From Streptomyces avermitilis MA-4680 = NBRC 14893 (GTDB taxonomy: Bacteria > Actinomycetota > Actinomycetes > Streptomycetales > Streptomycetaceae): a stretch of DNA of 64,000 nucleotides. The position numbers and the translations under genes are program-made. The stretch spans positions 2,852,001 to 2,916,000 of the forward strand of contig NC_003155.5 of assembly GCF_000009765.2 (NCBI RefSeq), in the 5' to 3' direction. Shown here in pieces: positions 8,310 to 16,866 of this stretch (its first letter is position 1; each line of letters starts with the position of its first letter). The notes under the pieces were generated by a model. It was not told the origin of the DNA and ran no database searches. It saw only the letters and a list, made by a program, of their open reading frames with translations.

Positions 8310-8717
8310 GGCTTCTCCTTGGACGTTCAGGCCAGTACCCCGGCGGCCAGGGCGACCTCGACCTCCGCGCTCGACCTCCGCGCCGCCGCCTTGCTCGCCG
8401 CAGAAGTCCCGCATCTCCTGGATCTCACAGATGCCGCCGCTCAGCGAACCGGCGGACGACCTCGGTCAGCGGCAGCGGCCGGGGCCGCCGCGCGACCACG
8501 GCTGGAACCACCCCCTGACCGGCCCTTCGGTACCGCTTACCTGGTCGGTACCGCTGACCTGGCCGCCGCCCCCGCCGGTGGGCGTCTTCCGGATGCGGCG
8601 GTGGGGCCGCTGACGGATGGTGGATGACGTCTGCCCCATCGCGGTGGCGCTCCTCGGTCACCGCGCGCACGACGGGCCGGCCGAGGCGCGCCACAGACAG
8701 GGAAAGGGAGCTATGCC
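8310..8717. other. 408-bp intergenic region, no gene recognised
   Basis: Divergent region between the SDR (leftward) and the lipoprotein (rightward). A stretch around 8350-8460 is open in several frames with hydrophobic heptads (for example LRAAALLAAEVPHLLDL), which could be an old gene fragment, but I cannot assign it. GGTACC-containing repeats (TGGTCGGTACCGCT and neighbours) lie near 8525-8560. Confidence 0.35.
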
Positions 8718-9371
8718 ATGAGCGTTGGTCTGCCCCGAAGGAAGAGACCGGTCCGATGCCGTTCGGCCACGGTCACCCTTGCCGGACTCGTCGTGGCAGC
8801 GGCGATGGGCACCGCATCGCTCGTGTCGTGCGGTACGGACGGCGGCGGCAGCGGCAGCAACAACGCGTCGTTCAGCCCGACCCCCACCGCCCCCGACACC
8901 GCGTCGTTCTCCGGCACCCCGCCGTCCGCCCTCTCCTCGCTCGGCGCGTCCGTCAAGGAATCCGCCCGGGCGGCGGCCTCGGCAGCGGCCTCGTCCGCCT
9001 CGGCCGCCGCTTCGGCCTTCGAAGCCTCGGTCTCGGCCGACGTGGCGCGGGCCAACGCGGCCGCCGAGCAGCGGCTCAAGAACGCCAAGGGCCAGGGCAA
9101 CGCGATGTCCGACGTCGCGCTCACCGGCAAGCCGCGCTCCGAGACGGGTGGCGTGCTCGCCCTCGTCGTGAACATCACCAACAGGACGGACAAGACCGCC
9201 TCGTACGCCGTCCAGGTCGACTTCCGCGATCCCGACGGAAAGGTCGTCGAGACCCGCTTCGTCGGCGCGGAGAAACTCAAGCCGGGTGAGCGGGCACAGC
9301 CCCTCGCCATCAGCCGGAAGCCTCCCGAGCCTCGGCTGACCGCCGAGATCGCGAGGGCACAACGCTACTGA
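8718..9371 (+). CDS. secreted lipoprotein with C-terminal beta-sandwich (FxLYD-like)
   Basis: 217 residues. A basic N-terminus and hydrophobic core end in LVSC, a lipobox with acylated Cys38. Residues ~40-75 are a Ser/Thr/Pro linker, residues ~80-125 an Ala/Ser-rich helix with coiled-coil character, and residues ~130-217 look like an extracellular immunoglobulin-type domain (NITNRTDKTASYAVQVDF, DPDGKVVETR, LKPGERAQ). Proteins of this build are common in Streptomyces with unknown function. It is monocistronic and convergent with the gvp operon that ends at 9430. Confidence 0.75.
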   Translation: MSVGLPRRKRPVRCRSATVTLAGLVVAAAMGTASLVSCGTDGGGSGSNNASFSPTPTAPDTASFSGTPPSALSSLGASVKESARAAASAAASSASAAASAFEASVSADVARANAAAEQRLKNAKGQGNAMSDVALTGKPRSETGGVLALVVNITNRTDKTASYAVQVDFRDPDGKVVETRFVGAEKLKPGERAQPLAISRKPPEPRLTAEIARAQRY

Positions 9372-9429
9372 GCGCAGGGCACGACGTCATTGCTGAACCG
9401 AGCGGCAGGCACGGGGCGCACCCGCACCT

Positions 9430-9708
9430 TCAGCGTTTCGGCAGGAGGGTTCCGAGCGGTCCGAGGTCGAGGTTGAGGTCCTCCGGACGCACCCCGTGCT
9501 GCTCGCAGAGTTCCGTCATCCGCTGGTCGAGCAGCATGAGTGTGGTCCCGATCTCGTCGACCTGCTCATCGCTGAGATCGCCCTGGTCGATACGGCGAAT
9601 CGCCTGGCGCTCCATCAACTGTCTGAGGAGTTCGACCACCGTCAGGACGAGGGCGACGAGGTCGCGTCCCATCTGGTCGGAGTCCAGGTCGAGCCGGGAA
9701 CCGGTCAC
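9430..9708 (-). CDS. gvpK: gas vesicle protein GvpK
   Basis: 92 residues, the normal GvpK core: LDLDSDQMGRDLVALVLTVVELLRQLMERQAIRR, then a helix with LSDEQVDEIG and LMLLDQRM, ending in NLDLGPLGTLLP. GvpK is an accessory assembly protein of gas vesicles. It is the last gene of the operon; its ATG overlaps the stop of gvpS. Confidence 0.93.
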   Translation of the reverse strand: MTGSRLDLDSDQMGRDLVALVLTVVELLRQLMERQAIRRIDQGDLSDEQVDEIGTTLMLLDQRMTELCEQHGVRPEDLNLDLGPLGTLLPKR

Positions 9709-9932
9709 AGCGGGCCTCCGTCCGCCCAGGGCGCCGGAACGCGTTCGCTGACGGACGACAGCAGGGCGTGCAGCGACAACCGCACGAGTGGCACGTCGGC
9801 AATGGCGATGACCAGGTCACCGCTGATCACCACGCCGGTCGCCAGGACGCGGTCCAAGAGGTCGACGAGCGGCACCCCGATGGGGCCGCTCAGGGGCTCG
9901 GGGCTGTCCCAGGGCACCACGTCGCGTGTCAC
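9705..9932 (-). CDS. gvpS: gas vesicle protein GvpS (GvpA/J family)
   Basis: 75 residues with the GvpA-type core: VPLVDLLDRVLATGVVISGDLVIAIADVPLVRLSLHALLSSV. Position between gvpL and gvpK in the Streptomyces gene order gives the name. Three bases separate it from gvpL and it overlaps gvpK. GvpA-family minor proteins are thought to help start or shape the vesicle wall. Confidence 0.9.
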   Translation of the reverse strand: MTRDVVPWDSPEPLSGPIGVPLVDLLDRVLATGVVISGDLVIAIADVPLVRLSLHALLSSVSERVPAPWADGGPL

Positions 9933-9935
9933 GGC

Positions 9936-10751
9936 CTACACCTCCCCGACGAATGAATAGGGCACCCACGGCCCCGACAGCTCGATGTCCGCCCCGGTCC
10001 GTTTCCGGAGCGTCCGCGCCAGGAGAGCGAACTCGTCGGCGCGGTGTTCTGCCACCAGGTAGGTGGCGTTGAGGATCTGGACCCGCCGGTCCCCGGCGGC
10101 CTGGGGCCCGTGCGGTCGCAGCCTGCGGGACGCGGTGGCGAGGCCACGGACCTCGGCGTCCACCGCTTCCGCGGTCCGTAGCGCCTCGTCCTGACGCCGC
10201 TCACGGCGCTCTTGCAGGCCCCGCTTGCGGTCCAGGTAGGCGAGGCCGGCGCCGGGCGCGGGGCGCGAGCGGTCAGCCGGAGTCGTACGGCGGTTCGGAG
10301 TCCGGTCCGTGTCGTTTGGCGGGCAGGCCGGCGCGTACACCTTCACGCCCCACTCGGCGTGGTGCGCGATGCGCCCGAGCGCCGCGTGGAACCGGTCCGC
10401 CTCACGGGCCAGGGCCTCCCGCGCCCTTTCCTCACCGTGGTAGAGCGTGGCCATCGGCAGGGGAACCGTGGGGCAGCAGGCGGCGGCCGCGGCGACGACT
10501 TCGTGGTGGGCGCGCGCGTATCGCTCCAGTTCCCGCTGGTCGGACAGGCGTGCCTGCCAGGCTTCGTCGGTGAAGTCACCCGCTCGGACGGGCTGGACGA
10601 TCGCCGTCAGGGTCCCGAGCGGCAGTGTGCCCACAGCCGCCTCGTCGGTGACACCCGGCAGGCCGGCGACGACGGCCGGATCCGGGTTCCGGCAGACAGC
10701 GAACACGTAGGTGGCCTTGGCGTCCGAAGGCTCAGGGCCGCGCTCCGTCAT
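9936..10751 (-). CDS. gvpL: gas vesicle protein GvpL (GvpF/GvpL family)
   Basis: 271 residues. The GvpL/F family pattern is visible: an N-terminal strand with YVFAVCR, a central LPMATLYHGEERAREAL region, EWGVKVYAP, and the C-terminal QILNATYLVAEHRADEFALLARTL followed by SGPWVPYSFVGE. A Pro/Arg/Thr-rich insertion of ~30 residues near residue 155 is not conserved in the family. GvpL/F proteins interact with GvpA during nucleation. Its ATG overlaps the gvpJ stop. Confidence 0.92.
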   Translation of the reverse strand: MTERGPEPSDAKATYVFAVCRNPDPAVVAGLPGVTDEAAVGTLPLGTLTAIVQPVRAGDFTDEAWQARLSDQRELERYARAHHEVVAAAAACCPTVPLPMATLYHGEERAREALAREADRFHAALGRIAHHAEWGVKVYAPACPPNDTDRTPNRRTTPADRSRPAPGAGLAYLDRKRGLQERRERRQDEALRTAEAVDAEVRGLATASRRLRPHGPQAAGDRRVQILNATYLVAEHRADEFALLARTLRKRTGADIELSGPWVPYSFVGEV

Positions 10752-11107
10752 GTGCCTCGGTCCTCCTTGGCCGCCGCTGGGGCCGATTCGTCGTCCGTCC
10801 GGGATTCGAGCGCCTTCAGACGCTCCCGCAGTTCACGGTTCTCGTCCTGTAACGCGCTACGGGCCGCGCGGGAACTGAGCGCCGGATCGGTTTCCCACCA
10901 GTCGATGCCGGCCTTCTTCGCGGTGTCCACGGACGCCACGAACAGACGGAGCCGGATGGTGAGCAGCTCGATGTCGAGGAGGTCGATCTTGATATCACCC
11001 GCGATCACGATCCCCTTGTCGAGAACGCGTTCGAGGATGTCGGCAAGGTTGGTGGTCCCCGGGCCGGAGACCGGGTAGGCCCCCTGCCGGAAATCGACGT
11101 CAGCCAC
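10748..11107 (-). CDS. gvpJ: gas vesicle protein GvpJ
   Basis: 119 residues: a GvpA-type domain (residues ~20-75: NLADILERVLDKGIVIAGDIKIDLLDIELLTIRLRL in two overlapping motifs) followed by WWETDPAL and a charged coiled-coil tail (ENRELRERLKALE). It overlaps gvpZ by 8 bp and gvpL by 4 bp, consistent with coupled translation. GvpJ is a minor shell protein of the conical tips. Confidence 0.9.
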   Translation of the reverse strand: MADVDFRQGAYPVSGPGTTNLADILERVLDKGIVIAGDIKIDLLDIELLTIRLRLFVASVDTAKKAGIDWWETDPALSSRAARSALQDENRELRERLKALESRTDDESAPAAAKEDRGT

Positions 11108-12230
11108 GGCCTCGCCTCTGCCGTCTCTGCTTCCTCGACGGGGCTACGTCCTCGTCCTCCTCGTCCTCCTCACCCTCCTCGTCCTCCACCGCGTCTTCGT
11201 CCTCGTCCTCGTATGCGCCTTCCTCGTCCTCCGCCCCCTCCTCGTCTTCGTCCTCGTACTCGTCCGCCTCCTCCGCGGCGCCTTCGCCCTCGTCCTCGTC
11301 CTCGTCCTCGTATTCGTAGTCGGCATCGTCCTCGGCCTCGCCCTCGGCCTCGCCCTCGCCCTCCTCCTCGGGCTCCTCGCCCTCGGATTCCTCCTGCTCA
11401 GCGGCCTCTTCTTCTTCCACGGCGTCCTCGTGGGACACGACGACTTCACCGTCACGGATCTCACCGCGCCAGCCTTCGGGCTCTTCCTGAGTGAGGGAGA
11501 CGTACCGCTGGAAATGCTTGAAGTCCAGTCGCAGGCGGCGCCCTTGGGCCCGCCACAGGTTGCCCGTCTTCTCGAAGAACCCGGACGGGTAGTACTCCAC
11601 GACCAGGACGATCCGGGTCAGGGTGGGGGCCAGCTCATGGAAGCTGACCGCACCACGGGTGGTGCCCTTGGCTCCCTCTGAGGTCCAGACGATGCGGTCG
11701 TCGGGGATCTGTTCCTGGACCGTCGCTTTGTAACTGCGTGAGGAAGGGCCGACCTTGACCTTCCAGTTACTCCCGACCTCATCGGTCTTCGAGACGTCAC
11801 GAACGCCCTTGGCGAAGCTGCTGAACTTGTCGTACTGCGTCCAGTGGTCGTAGGCGGCGCGCAGAGGCACTCCCACATCGAGAACCTCGATGATGTTCAT
11901 GACCTTGCCGCCGCTGGCCTTGCGTTTCCCTTTTCCTCCGCCCAGGGCTTCCTTGGCCTTGCCCAGAACGTTGTCCTTGAGGCCCTTGGCCTTCTCGCTG
12001 ACGAATGCCTTCAGCGGGGAGTCGCCCTGGAGGATGCGGGAGCCGATGGCGGGCAACCCACCACCACCCTCGGCCACATCGGTGAGCTGCCCCGTGACGT
12101 CACTCAGTTTGTCGCCCGCCTTTTCGGCGAGTTTCTCCACCTGTGCGCCGAGGAAGTTGGACAGCTCTTCGCGCAGCCGGTCCGCGCCTGACGCTTCCTC
12201 TGCGGGCTGGTCTCTCTCCGTCTTGGTCAT
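11100..12230 (-). CDS. gvpZ: GvpZ, SRPBCC-domain gas-vesicle operon protein with acidic tail
   Basis: 376 residues. Residues 1-105 form an amphipathic, Lys-rich helical region. Residues ~110-245 are a cyclase/dehydrase-type SRPBCC (START-like) domain: MNIIEVLDVGVPLRAAYDHW, FAKGVRDV, and the C-terminal helix around FFEKTGNLWRAQGRRLRLDFKHF. The last ~120 residues are almost entirely Glu/Asp with some Tyr, closing in a basic SRKQRRQRRGRG. Named by position in the gvpOAFGYZJLSK order; function unknown. The START-like fold here is not a polyketide cyclase in context. The acidic tail is highly repetitive DNA and may vary between strains. Confidence 0.85.
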   Translation of the reverse strand: MTKTERDQPAEEASGADRLREELSNFLGAQVEKLAEKAGDKLSDVTGQLTDVAEGGGGLPAIGSRILQGDSPLKAFVSEKAKGLKDNVLGKAKEALGGGKGKRKASGGKVMNIIEVLDVGVPLRAAYDHWTQYDKFSSFAKGVRDVSKTDEVGSNWKVKVGPSSRSYKATVQEQIPDDRIVWTSEGAKGTTRGAVSFHELAPTLTRIVLVVEYYPSGFFEKTGNLWRAQGRRLRLDFKHFQRYVSLTQEEPEGWRGEIRDGEVVVSHEDAVEEEEAAEQEESEGEEPEEEGEGEAEGEAEDDADYEYEDEDEDEGEGAAEEADEYEDEDEEGAEDEEGAYEDEDEDAVEDEEGEEDEEDEDVAPSRKQRRQRRGRG

Positions 12231-12236
12231 GGCTGA

Positions 12237-13367
12237 CTACCTCCGACGATCGGCGCGCTTGGACGCTGCTCGCTTCGACGACGTCGTCTTCCTGGCCGCG
12301 GACTTCTTGGCCGGAGCGGTTTTCTTCGCCGCGGACTTCTTCGCCGCGGACTTCTTGGCGGGAGCCGTCTTCTTCGCCGCCGCCTTCTTCGCGGCCGTCT
12401 TACCAGGCGCGGACTTCTTGGCGGGAGCGGACTTCTTCGCCGCCGCCTTCTTCGCGGCCGTCTTACCAGGCGCGGACTTCTTGGCGGGAGCGGACTTCTT
12501 CGCCGCCGCCTTCTTCGCGGCCGTCTTACCAGGCGCGGACTTCTTGGCGGGAGCCGTCTTCTTGGCCGCCGCCTTCTTCGCCGGCGTCTTCTTTGCCGGT
12601 GCAGCCTTTCGCGCCGCGGCCTTCTTGGCCGTCCGAGGCTTCTCTTCACCCGCGGGAGCGGCCTTCTCGCGTGCCTCTGGTCCCCGTGCCTTGCGGGACC
12701 GAGCCGATTGCCGAGCGCTGCGGGGTCGCCTGGGCCGCGTCTCCTCCGGCTCCGGCTCCTCTTCTTCCTCTTCCTCTTCCTCTTCCTCTTCCTCTTCTTC
12801 CTCGCCCTCGGGCTCTTCCTCCTCTTCCTCCTCCTCTTCCTCCTCCTCGTATTCGCCTTCCGGCTGTTCCTCCTCCTCTTCCTCTTCCTCTTCCTCCTCG
12901 TACGCGGCCTCCGGCTCTTCCTCTTCCTCTTCCGGCTCTTCCTCTTCCGGCTCCTCCTCTTCCTCCTCTTCTTCCTCCTCGCCCTCCGCGCCTTCCTCGT
13001 CCGGCGCGTACTCCTCCTCGCCCTCTTCCTCCTCGCCCTCTTCCTCCTCCCCCTTCTTGCCGAGCCGGGCCGTACGGTCGCTGAGGGCATCGGCCAGCGA
13101 GCTCATGCCCCGGTCGGCGGCGGCGGTCACCGCCTTACGACCCGCGTCGAGAACCTCCCCCCTCAACTGCTCCTGCAACTGCGCGAACTGCGGCATCTCG
13201 CCCAGCCTGCGCATCCCTTCCGTGGCGAGCTGACGAGGTTCGAGGCCGAATCGTCGGCCCGCCAGATAGGTCGCGATGGACAGAGCCATCCGGCCCTTCT
13301 TCGTCCGTCCCAGCACATAGCCGCCCACGACAGCGGCAGCGAGCGTCACCTTGGCCGTGTCATCCAT
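12237..13367 (-). CDS. gvpY: GvpY, gas-vesicle operon protein with acidic and histone-H1-like tails
   Basis: 376 residues. Residues 1-105 are conserved-looking: a short hydrophobic segment ([14 protein letters not shown]), then [17 protein letters not shown] and an amphipathic region to [11 protein letters not shown]. Residues ~106-215 are a nearly pure Glu tract broken by Pro, Tyr and Gly. Residues ~220-376 are Lys/Ala/Pro-rich like histone H1 or HupS tails, including three tandem 21-residue units ([20 protein letters not shown] type). It lies 6 bp before gvpZ. The opposite charges of the two tails suggest self-association or condensate-like behaviour, which is inference. Named by gene order. 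Confidence 0.85.
   Translation of the reverse strand: MDDTAKVTLAAAVVGGYVLGRTKKGRMALSIATYLAGRRFGLEPRQLATEGMRRLGEMPQFAQLQEQLRGEVLDAGRKAVTAAADRGMSSLADALSDRTARLGKKGEEEEGEEEEGEEEYAPDEEGAEGEEEEEEEEEEPEEEEPEEEEEEPEAAYEEEEEEEEEEEQPEGEYEEEEEEEEEEEEPEGEEEEEEEEEEEEEEEEPEPEETRPRRPRSARQSARSRKARGPEAREKAAPAGEEKPRTAKKAAARKAAPAKKTPAKKAAAKKTAPAKKSAPGKTAAKKAAAKKSAPAKKSAPGKTAAKKAAAKKSAPAKKSAPGKTAAKKAAAKKTAPAKKSAAKKSAAKKTAPAKKSAARKTTSSKRAASKRADRRR
12391..12579 (-). repeat. 63-bp tandem repeat in gvpY
   Basis: Three 63-bp units start at 12391, 12454 and 12517 (each beginning GCGGCCGTCTT on the plus strand). The first two are identical and the third diverges at its end. Each encodes 21 residues of the Lys/Ala tail. 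A partial fourth copy precedes them at about 12361. Confidence 0.85.
12750..13062. repeat. polypyrimidine/polypurine tract encoding the Glu-rich part of GvpY
   Basis: The plus strand is almost all C and T (CTCTTCC/CTCCTC units), so the coding strand is purine-rich GAG/GAA. The tract runs about 300 bp with only short interruptions (around 12855, 12900 and 12985). Such asymmetric mirror-like tracts can form triplex DNA and are prone to slippage. Confidence 0.75.
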
Positions 13368-13373
13368 GAGTCG

Positions 13374-13628
13374 TCACCTTCGATCGTTCCGCGCGGAGCC
13401 GACCTGTGCGGCGTGCAGCCGGTCGAGCAGCCGTTCCTCTTCCCGTTCGAACTCCTCCAGGCTGATGTCTCCGTCTTCGAGCTCCTGGTTCAGCACCGCC
13501 AGCTGGGCGCGGAGCACCCCCGGGTCGTGCAGCTCGCGCTCGGCTGCCTCGTTGAGCTTCTCCGCCACCCAGATCACCCCGCGGACCGGTGCGACGGGGA
13601 ACGTGAGCAGGCCGGTGAGCAGTCCCAT
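13374..13628 (-). CDS. gvpG: gas vesicle protein GvpG
   Basis: 84 residues with the GvpG signature: [32 protein letters not shown], followed by a helix and the acidic [15 protein letters not shown]. The ATG at 13628 lies 1 bp beyond the gvpF stop. GvpG is an essential accessory protein that works with GvpF/L in vesicle assembly. Confidence 0.92.
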   Translation of the reverse strand: MGLLTGLLTFPVAPVRGVIWVAEKLNEAAERELHDPGVLRAQLAVLNQELEDGDISLEEFEREEERLLDRLHAAQVGSARNDRR

Positions 13629-13629
13629 G

Positions 13630-14379
13630 TCAGACTCCGGCCGTACGAGCGTGAGGGGCTTCAGCGGAGACGAAGCTGTAACAGGGCAGCGGGCCCGCGA
13701 GGCGCAGCTCGACGTGTGTGCGGTGCCGGTCGGCGAATCGTTCCGCCACCCTGTGGAAGTCGTCGCTGTCGCCGCGGCTGACGAGGAACGACACGTTGAG
13801 CACGCATCCCTGGACGTCCGGCCCCGGGGCCACCGCACGGGCCAGGGGGGTGAGCTCGCGGAGAATTCGCCGCCCGGCTTCGGCGGCCCTGCTCTGCAGT
13901 GCTGTCGTCACGGCTTCGCCCAGTCGGAGGCTGGCTTCGTAACCGGGACGTCGACGCGCTTCGTCCCGCAGCCGCCGGACCTTCTTGTCCTCGGCGACGA
14001 GGTCGGCCAGTGCGTTCTGTGCCGGGAGCGCCTTGACGTTGATCTCGACCCCGTCGGAGAGCCGCTCCAGTGCCGCGACGTGGTCCGCCTCGTCGGCTGC
14101 CAGCCGGCCGCGCACCGTCTCCTCGTCCGGTGCGACCATCCCGAACCGCATGGGCAGTACCGGGCCCTCGGCCGAAAGGCGCAGCAACAGTTCCTGGTGA
14201 GCCAGCAGATCGCGCCGTCTGGCGCGCAGTTTCGGGGGAGCCTCACTGACGACGGCGGCGAGGCGCCCCTGCCGGATCGTCCGCAGCGGGGCAGCCGGGC
14301 TGCCCACGCCTCCGGCGCCCGTAGGCAGCGGTCTTCCCGCCCGGACGATCGCGTAGACGTACACACCTTCGGCTGTCAC
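13630..14379 (-). CDS. gvpF: gas vesicle protein GvpF (GvpF/GvpL family)
   Basis: 249 residues from a GTG start. Family features in order: [10 protein letters not shown] at the start, [17 protein letters not shown] in the middle, VEINVKALP, and [27 protein letters not shown] followed by [12 protein letters not shown] at the end. GvpF binds GvpA and is a minor wall component. It sits between gvpA (3-bp gap) and gvpG (1-bp gap). The GTG start is favoured because the protein begins right at the family's first strand. Confidence 0.92.
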   Translation of the reverse strand: MTAEGVYVYAIVRAGRPLPTGAGGVGSPAAPLRTIRQGRLAAVVSEAPPKLRARRRDLLAHQELLLRLSAEGPVLPMRFGMVAPDEETVRGRLAADEADHVAALERLSDGVEINVKALPAQNALADLVAEDKKVRRLRDEARRRPGYEASLRLGEAVTTALQSRAAEAGRRILRELTPLARAVAPGPDVQGCVLNVSFLVSRGDSDDFHRVAERFADRHRTHVELRLAGPLPCYSFVSAEAPHARTAGV

Positions 14380-14382
14380 GAC

Positions 14383-14853
14383 TCATGCCTCCACGGGTCG
14401 TCGTCGGCTCGCGCCGCTGCGGGCAGGAGCGCGCCGCTTCCTCGGCCGTTCCTCCTGCTGCTCTTCCTCGTCCTCGTCGGGCTCTTCGTCCTCGTCACGG
14501 CCGCCCCCGACCGCCTTGCGCACGGTGTCACCCACGGACTCCGCGGCCTTGCGGACCTTGCGCTTGCCCATGGACTTGACGGCACCTCCCCCGATCAGCT
14601 CCGGAACGGTGGTGCTCCCGGAGTCACGCTCCAGGTCGAGCCGGTTGCACGCTTCCGCGAAGCGCAGGTAGGTGTCCACACTCGCCACGACGATGCGCGC
14701 GTCTATCTTGAGGATCTCGATGCCGACCAGGGAGACCCGGACGAACACATCGATCACCATGCCCCGATCGAGGATGAGTTCCAGCACGTCGTACAACGTG
14801 CCGGCGCGCGGCGGACACGCCACTACCTCGTCGGAGTAGGTGGTCGGGGGCAT
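14383..14853 (-). CDS. gvpA: gas vesicle structural protein GvpA, extended form
   Basis: 156 residues. Residues ~17-75 are the GvpA fold (LYDVLELILDRGMVIDVFVRVSLVGIEILKIDARIVVASV in overlapping motifs, then the YLRFAEACNRLDL helix). The remaining ~80 residues are an Actinobacteria-type charged extension: VGDTVRKAVGGG, an Asp/Glu run, then Arg-rich. Classical cyanobacterial GvpA is ~70 residues, so the tail would project from the wall or make this a non-vesicle assembly. Followed by gvpF with a 3-bp gap. Confidence 0.92.
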   Translation of the reverse strand: MPPTTYSDEVVACPPRAGTLYDVLELILDRGMVIDVFVRVSLVGIEILKIDARIVVASVDTYLRFAEACNRLDLERDSGSTTVPELIGGGAVKSMGKRKVRKAAESVGDTVRKAVGGGRDEDEEPDEDEEEQQEERPRKRRAPARSGASRRRPVEA

Positions 14854-14886
14854 GGGGCGTCCTTCCGGTTGTCGGGCAAACCTGGA

Positions 14887-15207
14887 TCACTCGTCGGCGG
14901 ACCCCCGCCGATAGCGGCGGACCCTGCGGTACTCCATGAGTTCGCCGTCCTGATCGAGCTGCACCTCGTACGAGGCGAGAAGGCTCGTTGTGTCCGGAAT
15001 CCGGGCCAGCTCAAGGACGTCCACGACGACGCACCAGCCGTCGTCGGCACGCCTCACCGCCGAGACGCCCTCCGTGGGATGGCCGATCAGCCCCTCCAGG
15101 CTCCGGCTGGCAGCACGGGCGGCGCCTTCCGCTCCACGCACGGACGGCGTGCGGCGAGCGGCATTCGTCGAGGATTTCCCGGCGCGCGGCCGACGCTCTT
15201 CTGCCAT
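14887..15207 (-). CDS. gvpO: gas vesicle protein GvpO
   Basis: 106 residues. The GvpO core is clear: LEGLIGHPTEGVSAVRRADDGWCVVVDVLELARIPDTTSLLASYEV (in overlapping motifs) then YRRVRRYRR at the end. ATG at 15207 was chosen because the longer frame upstream lacks family sequence. It is the first gene of the operon; the 312-bp region upstream should hold its promoter. GvpO is required for vesicle formation in haloarchaea and is regulatory or accessory. Confidence 0.92.
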   Translation of the reverse strand: MAEERRPRAGKSSTNAARRTPSVRGAEGAARAASRSLEGLIGHPTEGVSAVRRADDGWCVVVDVLELARIPDTTSLLASYEVQLDQDGELMEYRRVRRYRRGSADE

Positions 15208-15519
15208 GAATTCAAGTCTGATCGCTATCGGGCGCCGCGCACCTTGGGCGAGCCAGTCGGGCGCACGTGCCGGGGACGCACGCTGCCGACGGGTGCGTGC
15301 GGGCCGCTCCAGGGCTGCGGGCGCGGCGCCCGCAGCCCACGCCCGGCAGGGTCGAGGACGCACCGGTGCCACGTGACGTGACAGGTGATACGCACGAGGC
15401 GGCGCGCTACCTGGCAGCCAGGCGGCACCGTGCACGGCCAGACCGAACAGACCCAGACCGAACAGACAGTGCTGGACGCGCCGACGGCCGCGTGCGCCGG
15501 GAGCCGGAGAAGGGTGCCT
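15208..15519. promoter_or_regulatory. promoter region of the gas-vesicle operon
   Basis: 312 bp with no gene. It lies upstream of gvpO (leftward) and beyond the end of the small membrane protein gene, so it should contain the gvp promoter. A 13-bp direct repeat AGACCGAACAGAC occurs twice around 15440-15470, 15 bp apart. No confident -10/-35 pair was found. Confidence 0.4.
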
Positions 15520-15675
15520 CTACCAGTAGTGACGCCTGCCGCCCACCGCATGCCCGACGGCGCCCAGAATCCAGAGAATGAGGCCGATCACGACGAGCAC
15601 GACACCGATGGTCCACAGGATCGATATGCCCGTCAGCAGGCCGATGACCAGAAGAATGACGCCCAGGACGATCAT
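15520..15675 (-). CDS. small two-helix membrane protein (DUF6131-like)
   Basis: 51 residues: MIVLGVILLVIGLLTG, a turn, WTIGVVLVVIGLILWILGAVGH, then GGRRHYW. The two glycine-spaced hydrophobic helices are typical of small actinobacterial membrane proteins of unknown function. ATG at 15675 is preceded by GGAGGG, which fixes the start; the longer frame upstream is polar and unlikely. Monocistronic. Confidence 0.8.
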   Translation of the reverse strand: MIVLGVILLVIGLLTGISILWTIGVVLVVIGLILWILGAVGHAVGGRRHYW

Positions 15676-15800
15676 GGCGCCCTCCGATCTCGTAGGCTTT
15701 TTTTCAGTATGCGCCCGACGCATCCGCAAGGCGACGCAGAGCATCGGCGCCCCAGGGAGAGCCCCGCCCCGACGACGCGACGGTCCTCCTCCCGGGAAGG

Positions 15801-16622
15801 TCAGAGTTCCGCGTCGCCGCGTGGTGCGACATGGAAGTCGAACGCGAGGGTCCCCGGATCAAGGGCCGTCGCCCCACCGTCAAGGGTGAGCACTGAGCCA
15901 TTGACGTACGAGGCCGCCGGGGAGAGCAGCCAGCTGATCGCCTCCGCGATTTCACGCGGTTCGCCCGGCCGGCCCAGGGGCAGGAACCTGGTCGCCTCCT
16001 CGTAGGCGGACTCCACACTGCCGTCCTTCAGGTCCGCTTCCTCGGCGAAGCGCGCCATGCGCCGGTCGGCCATCTCGCTGCGCACCCAGCTGGGACACAC
16101 GATGTTGGCACGCACTCCCTGCCGCCCGTAGTCGACGGCGACGGAACGGCAGAGTTGCAGCAGGGCTGCCTTGGACGTGGCGTACGGGACGTTGCTCGCG
16201 CCGTTGCGCAGCGCGGACACCGAGGCAACCGCGACCACCGCCCCTTTCGTGTCCAGCAAGTGTGGGATCGCCGCGCGCAGGAGCAGCAGCGGACCGGTGA
16301 CGTTGGTGCGCATCACGTCGTGCCAGTCCTCCAACGACACGTCCCCGACAGCTCCGCCGCGCCCGATGCCCGCGTTGAGCACGAGCCCGTCGAGTCGCCC
16401 ATAGGCGGCCAGGGCCGTGCGGACGAGACCGTCGGCAGCATCGGGATCACCCACGTCGGACGGACAGGCCAGTGCCCCGGTCTCCCGTTCGAGCCGCCGC
16501 AGCGGTTCGGCCCGCCGCCCGGAGATGACCACGTGGTGCCCACCCTCACGCAGCAGCCGGGCGGTGGCTTCCCCAATGCCCGTACCTCCACCGGTCACGA
16601 TCACAACTCGCTTCTCTGCCAC
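15801..16622 (-). CDS. short-chain dehydrogenase/reductase (FabG-like)
   Basis: 273 residues from a GTG start. Classical SDR: TGGGTGIG cofactor site (~residues 10-17), NAG at ~85, catalytic Ser in SVSALRNG, YATSK with catalytic Tyr and Lys, then a C-terminal GSVLTLDGG motif. The last ~20 residues extend beyond the usual end. It is an oxidoreductase of unknown substrate. Monocistronic by spacing. Confidence 0.85.
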   Translation of the reverse strand: MAEKRVVIVTGGGTGIGEATARLLREGGHHVVISGRRAEPLRRLERETGALACPSDVGDPDAADGLVRTALAAYGRLDGLVLNAGIGRGGAVGDVSLEDWHDVMRTNVTGPLLLLRAAIPHLLDTKGAVVAVASVSALRNGASNVPYATSKAALLQLCRSVAVDYGRQGVRANIVCPSWVRSEMADRRMARFAEEADLKDGSVESAYEEATRFLPLGRPGEPREIAEAISWLLSPAASYVNGSVLTLDGGATALDPGTLAFDFHVAPRGDAEL

Positions 16623-16866
16623 TGCGGTTCAGGCTCCTGCTCCGGGTTCGGGAAATGCGTCCGATCCTACGTCGGGGCTGTGACACCGAACCTCGAGCAC
16701 ATGAGCCGGTACGCGGTGTGCGAGATGGCCGGCCGGGGCTTGGCCGGTGCGCTTTCCTCGGCCGCCCTCGGCACGAACTATGGGTGAATCATTGCGTAAT
16801 TCCAGGACATTCAACTAAATTTCCGACAGCCGCTTCGAGATGTCGTCGGCAGACGGGGGGCAAAGG

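Noticed and set aside
11213..11494. Arg/Pro-rich plus-strand frames opposite gvpZ
   Set aside because: Produced by complement of the Glu-rich coding repeats.
11100..12230. gvpZ as a polyketide cyclase
   Set aside because: It has an SRPBCC fold but lies in the gas-vesicle operon in the standard order, far from the polyketide genes.
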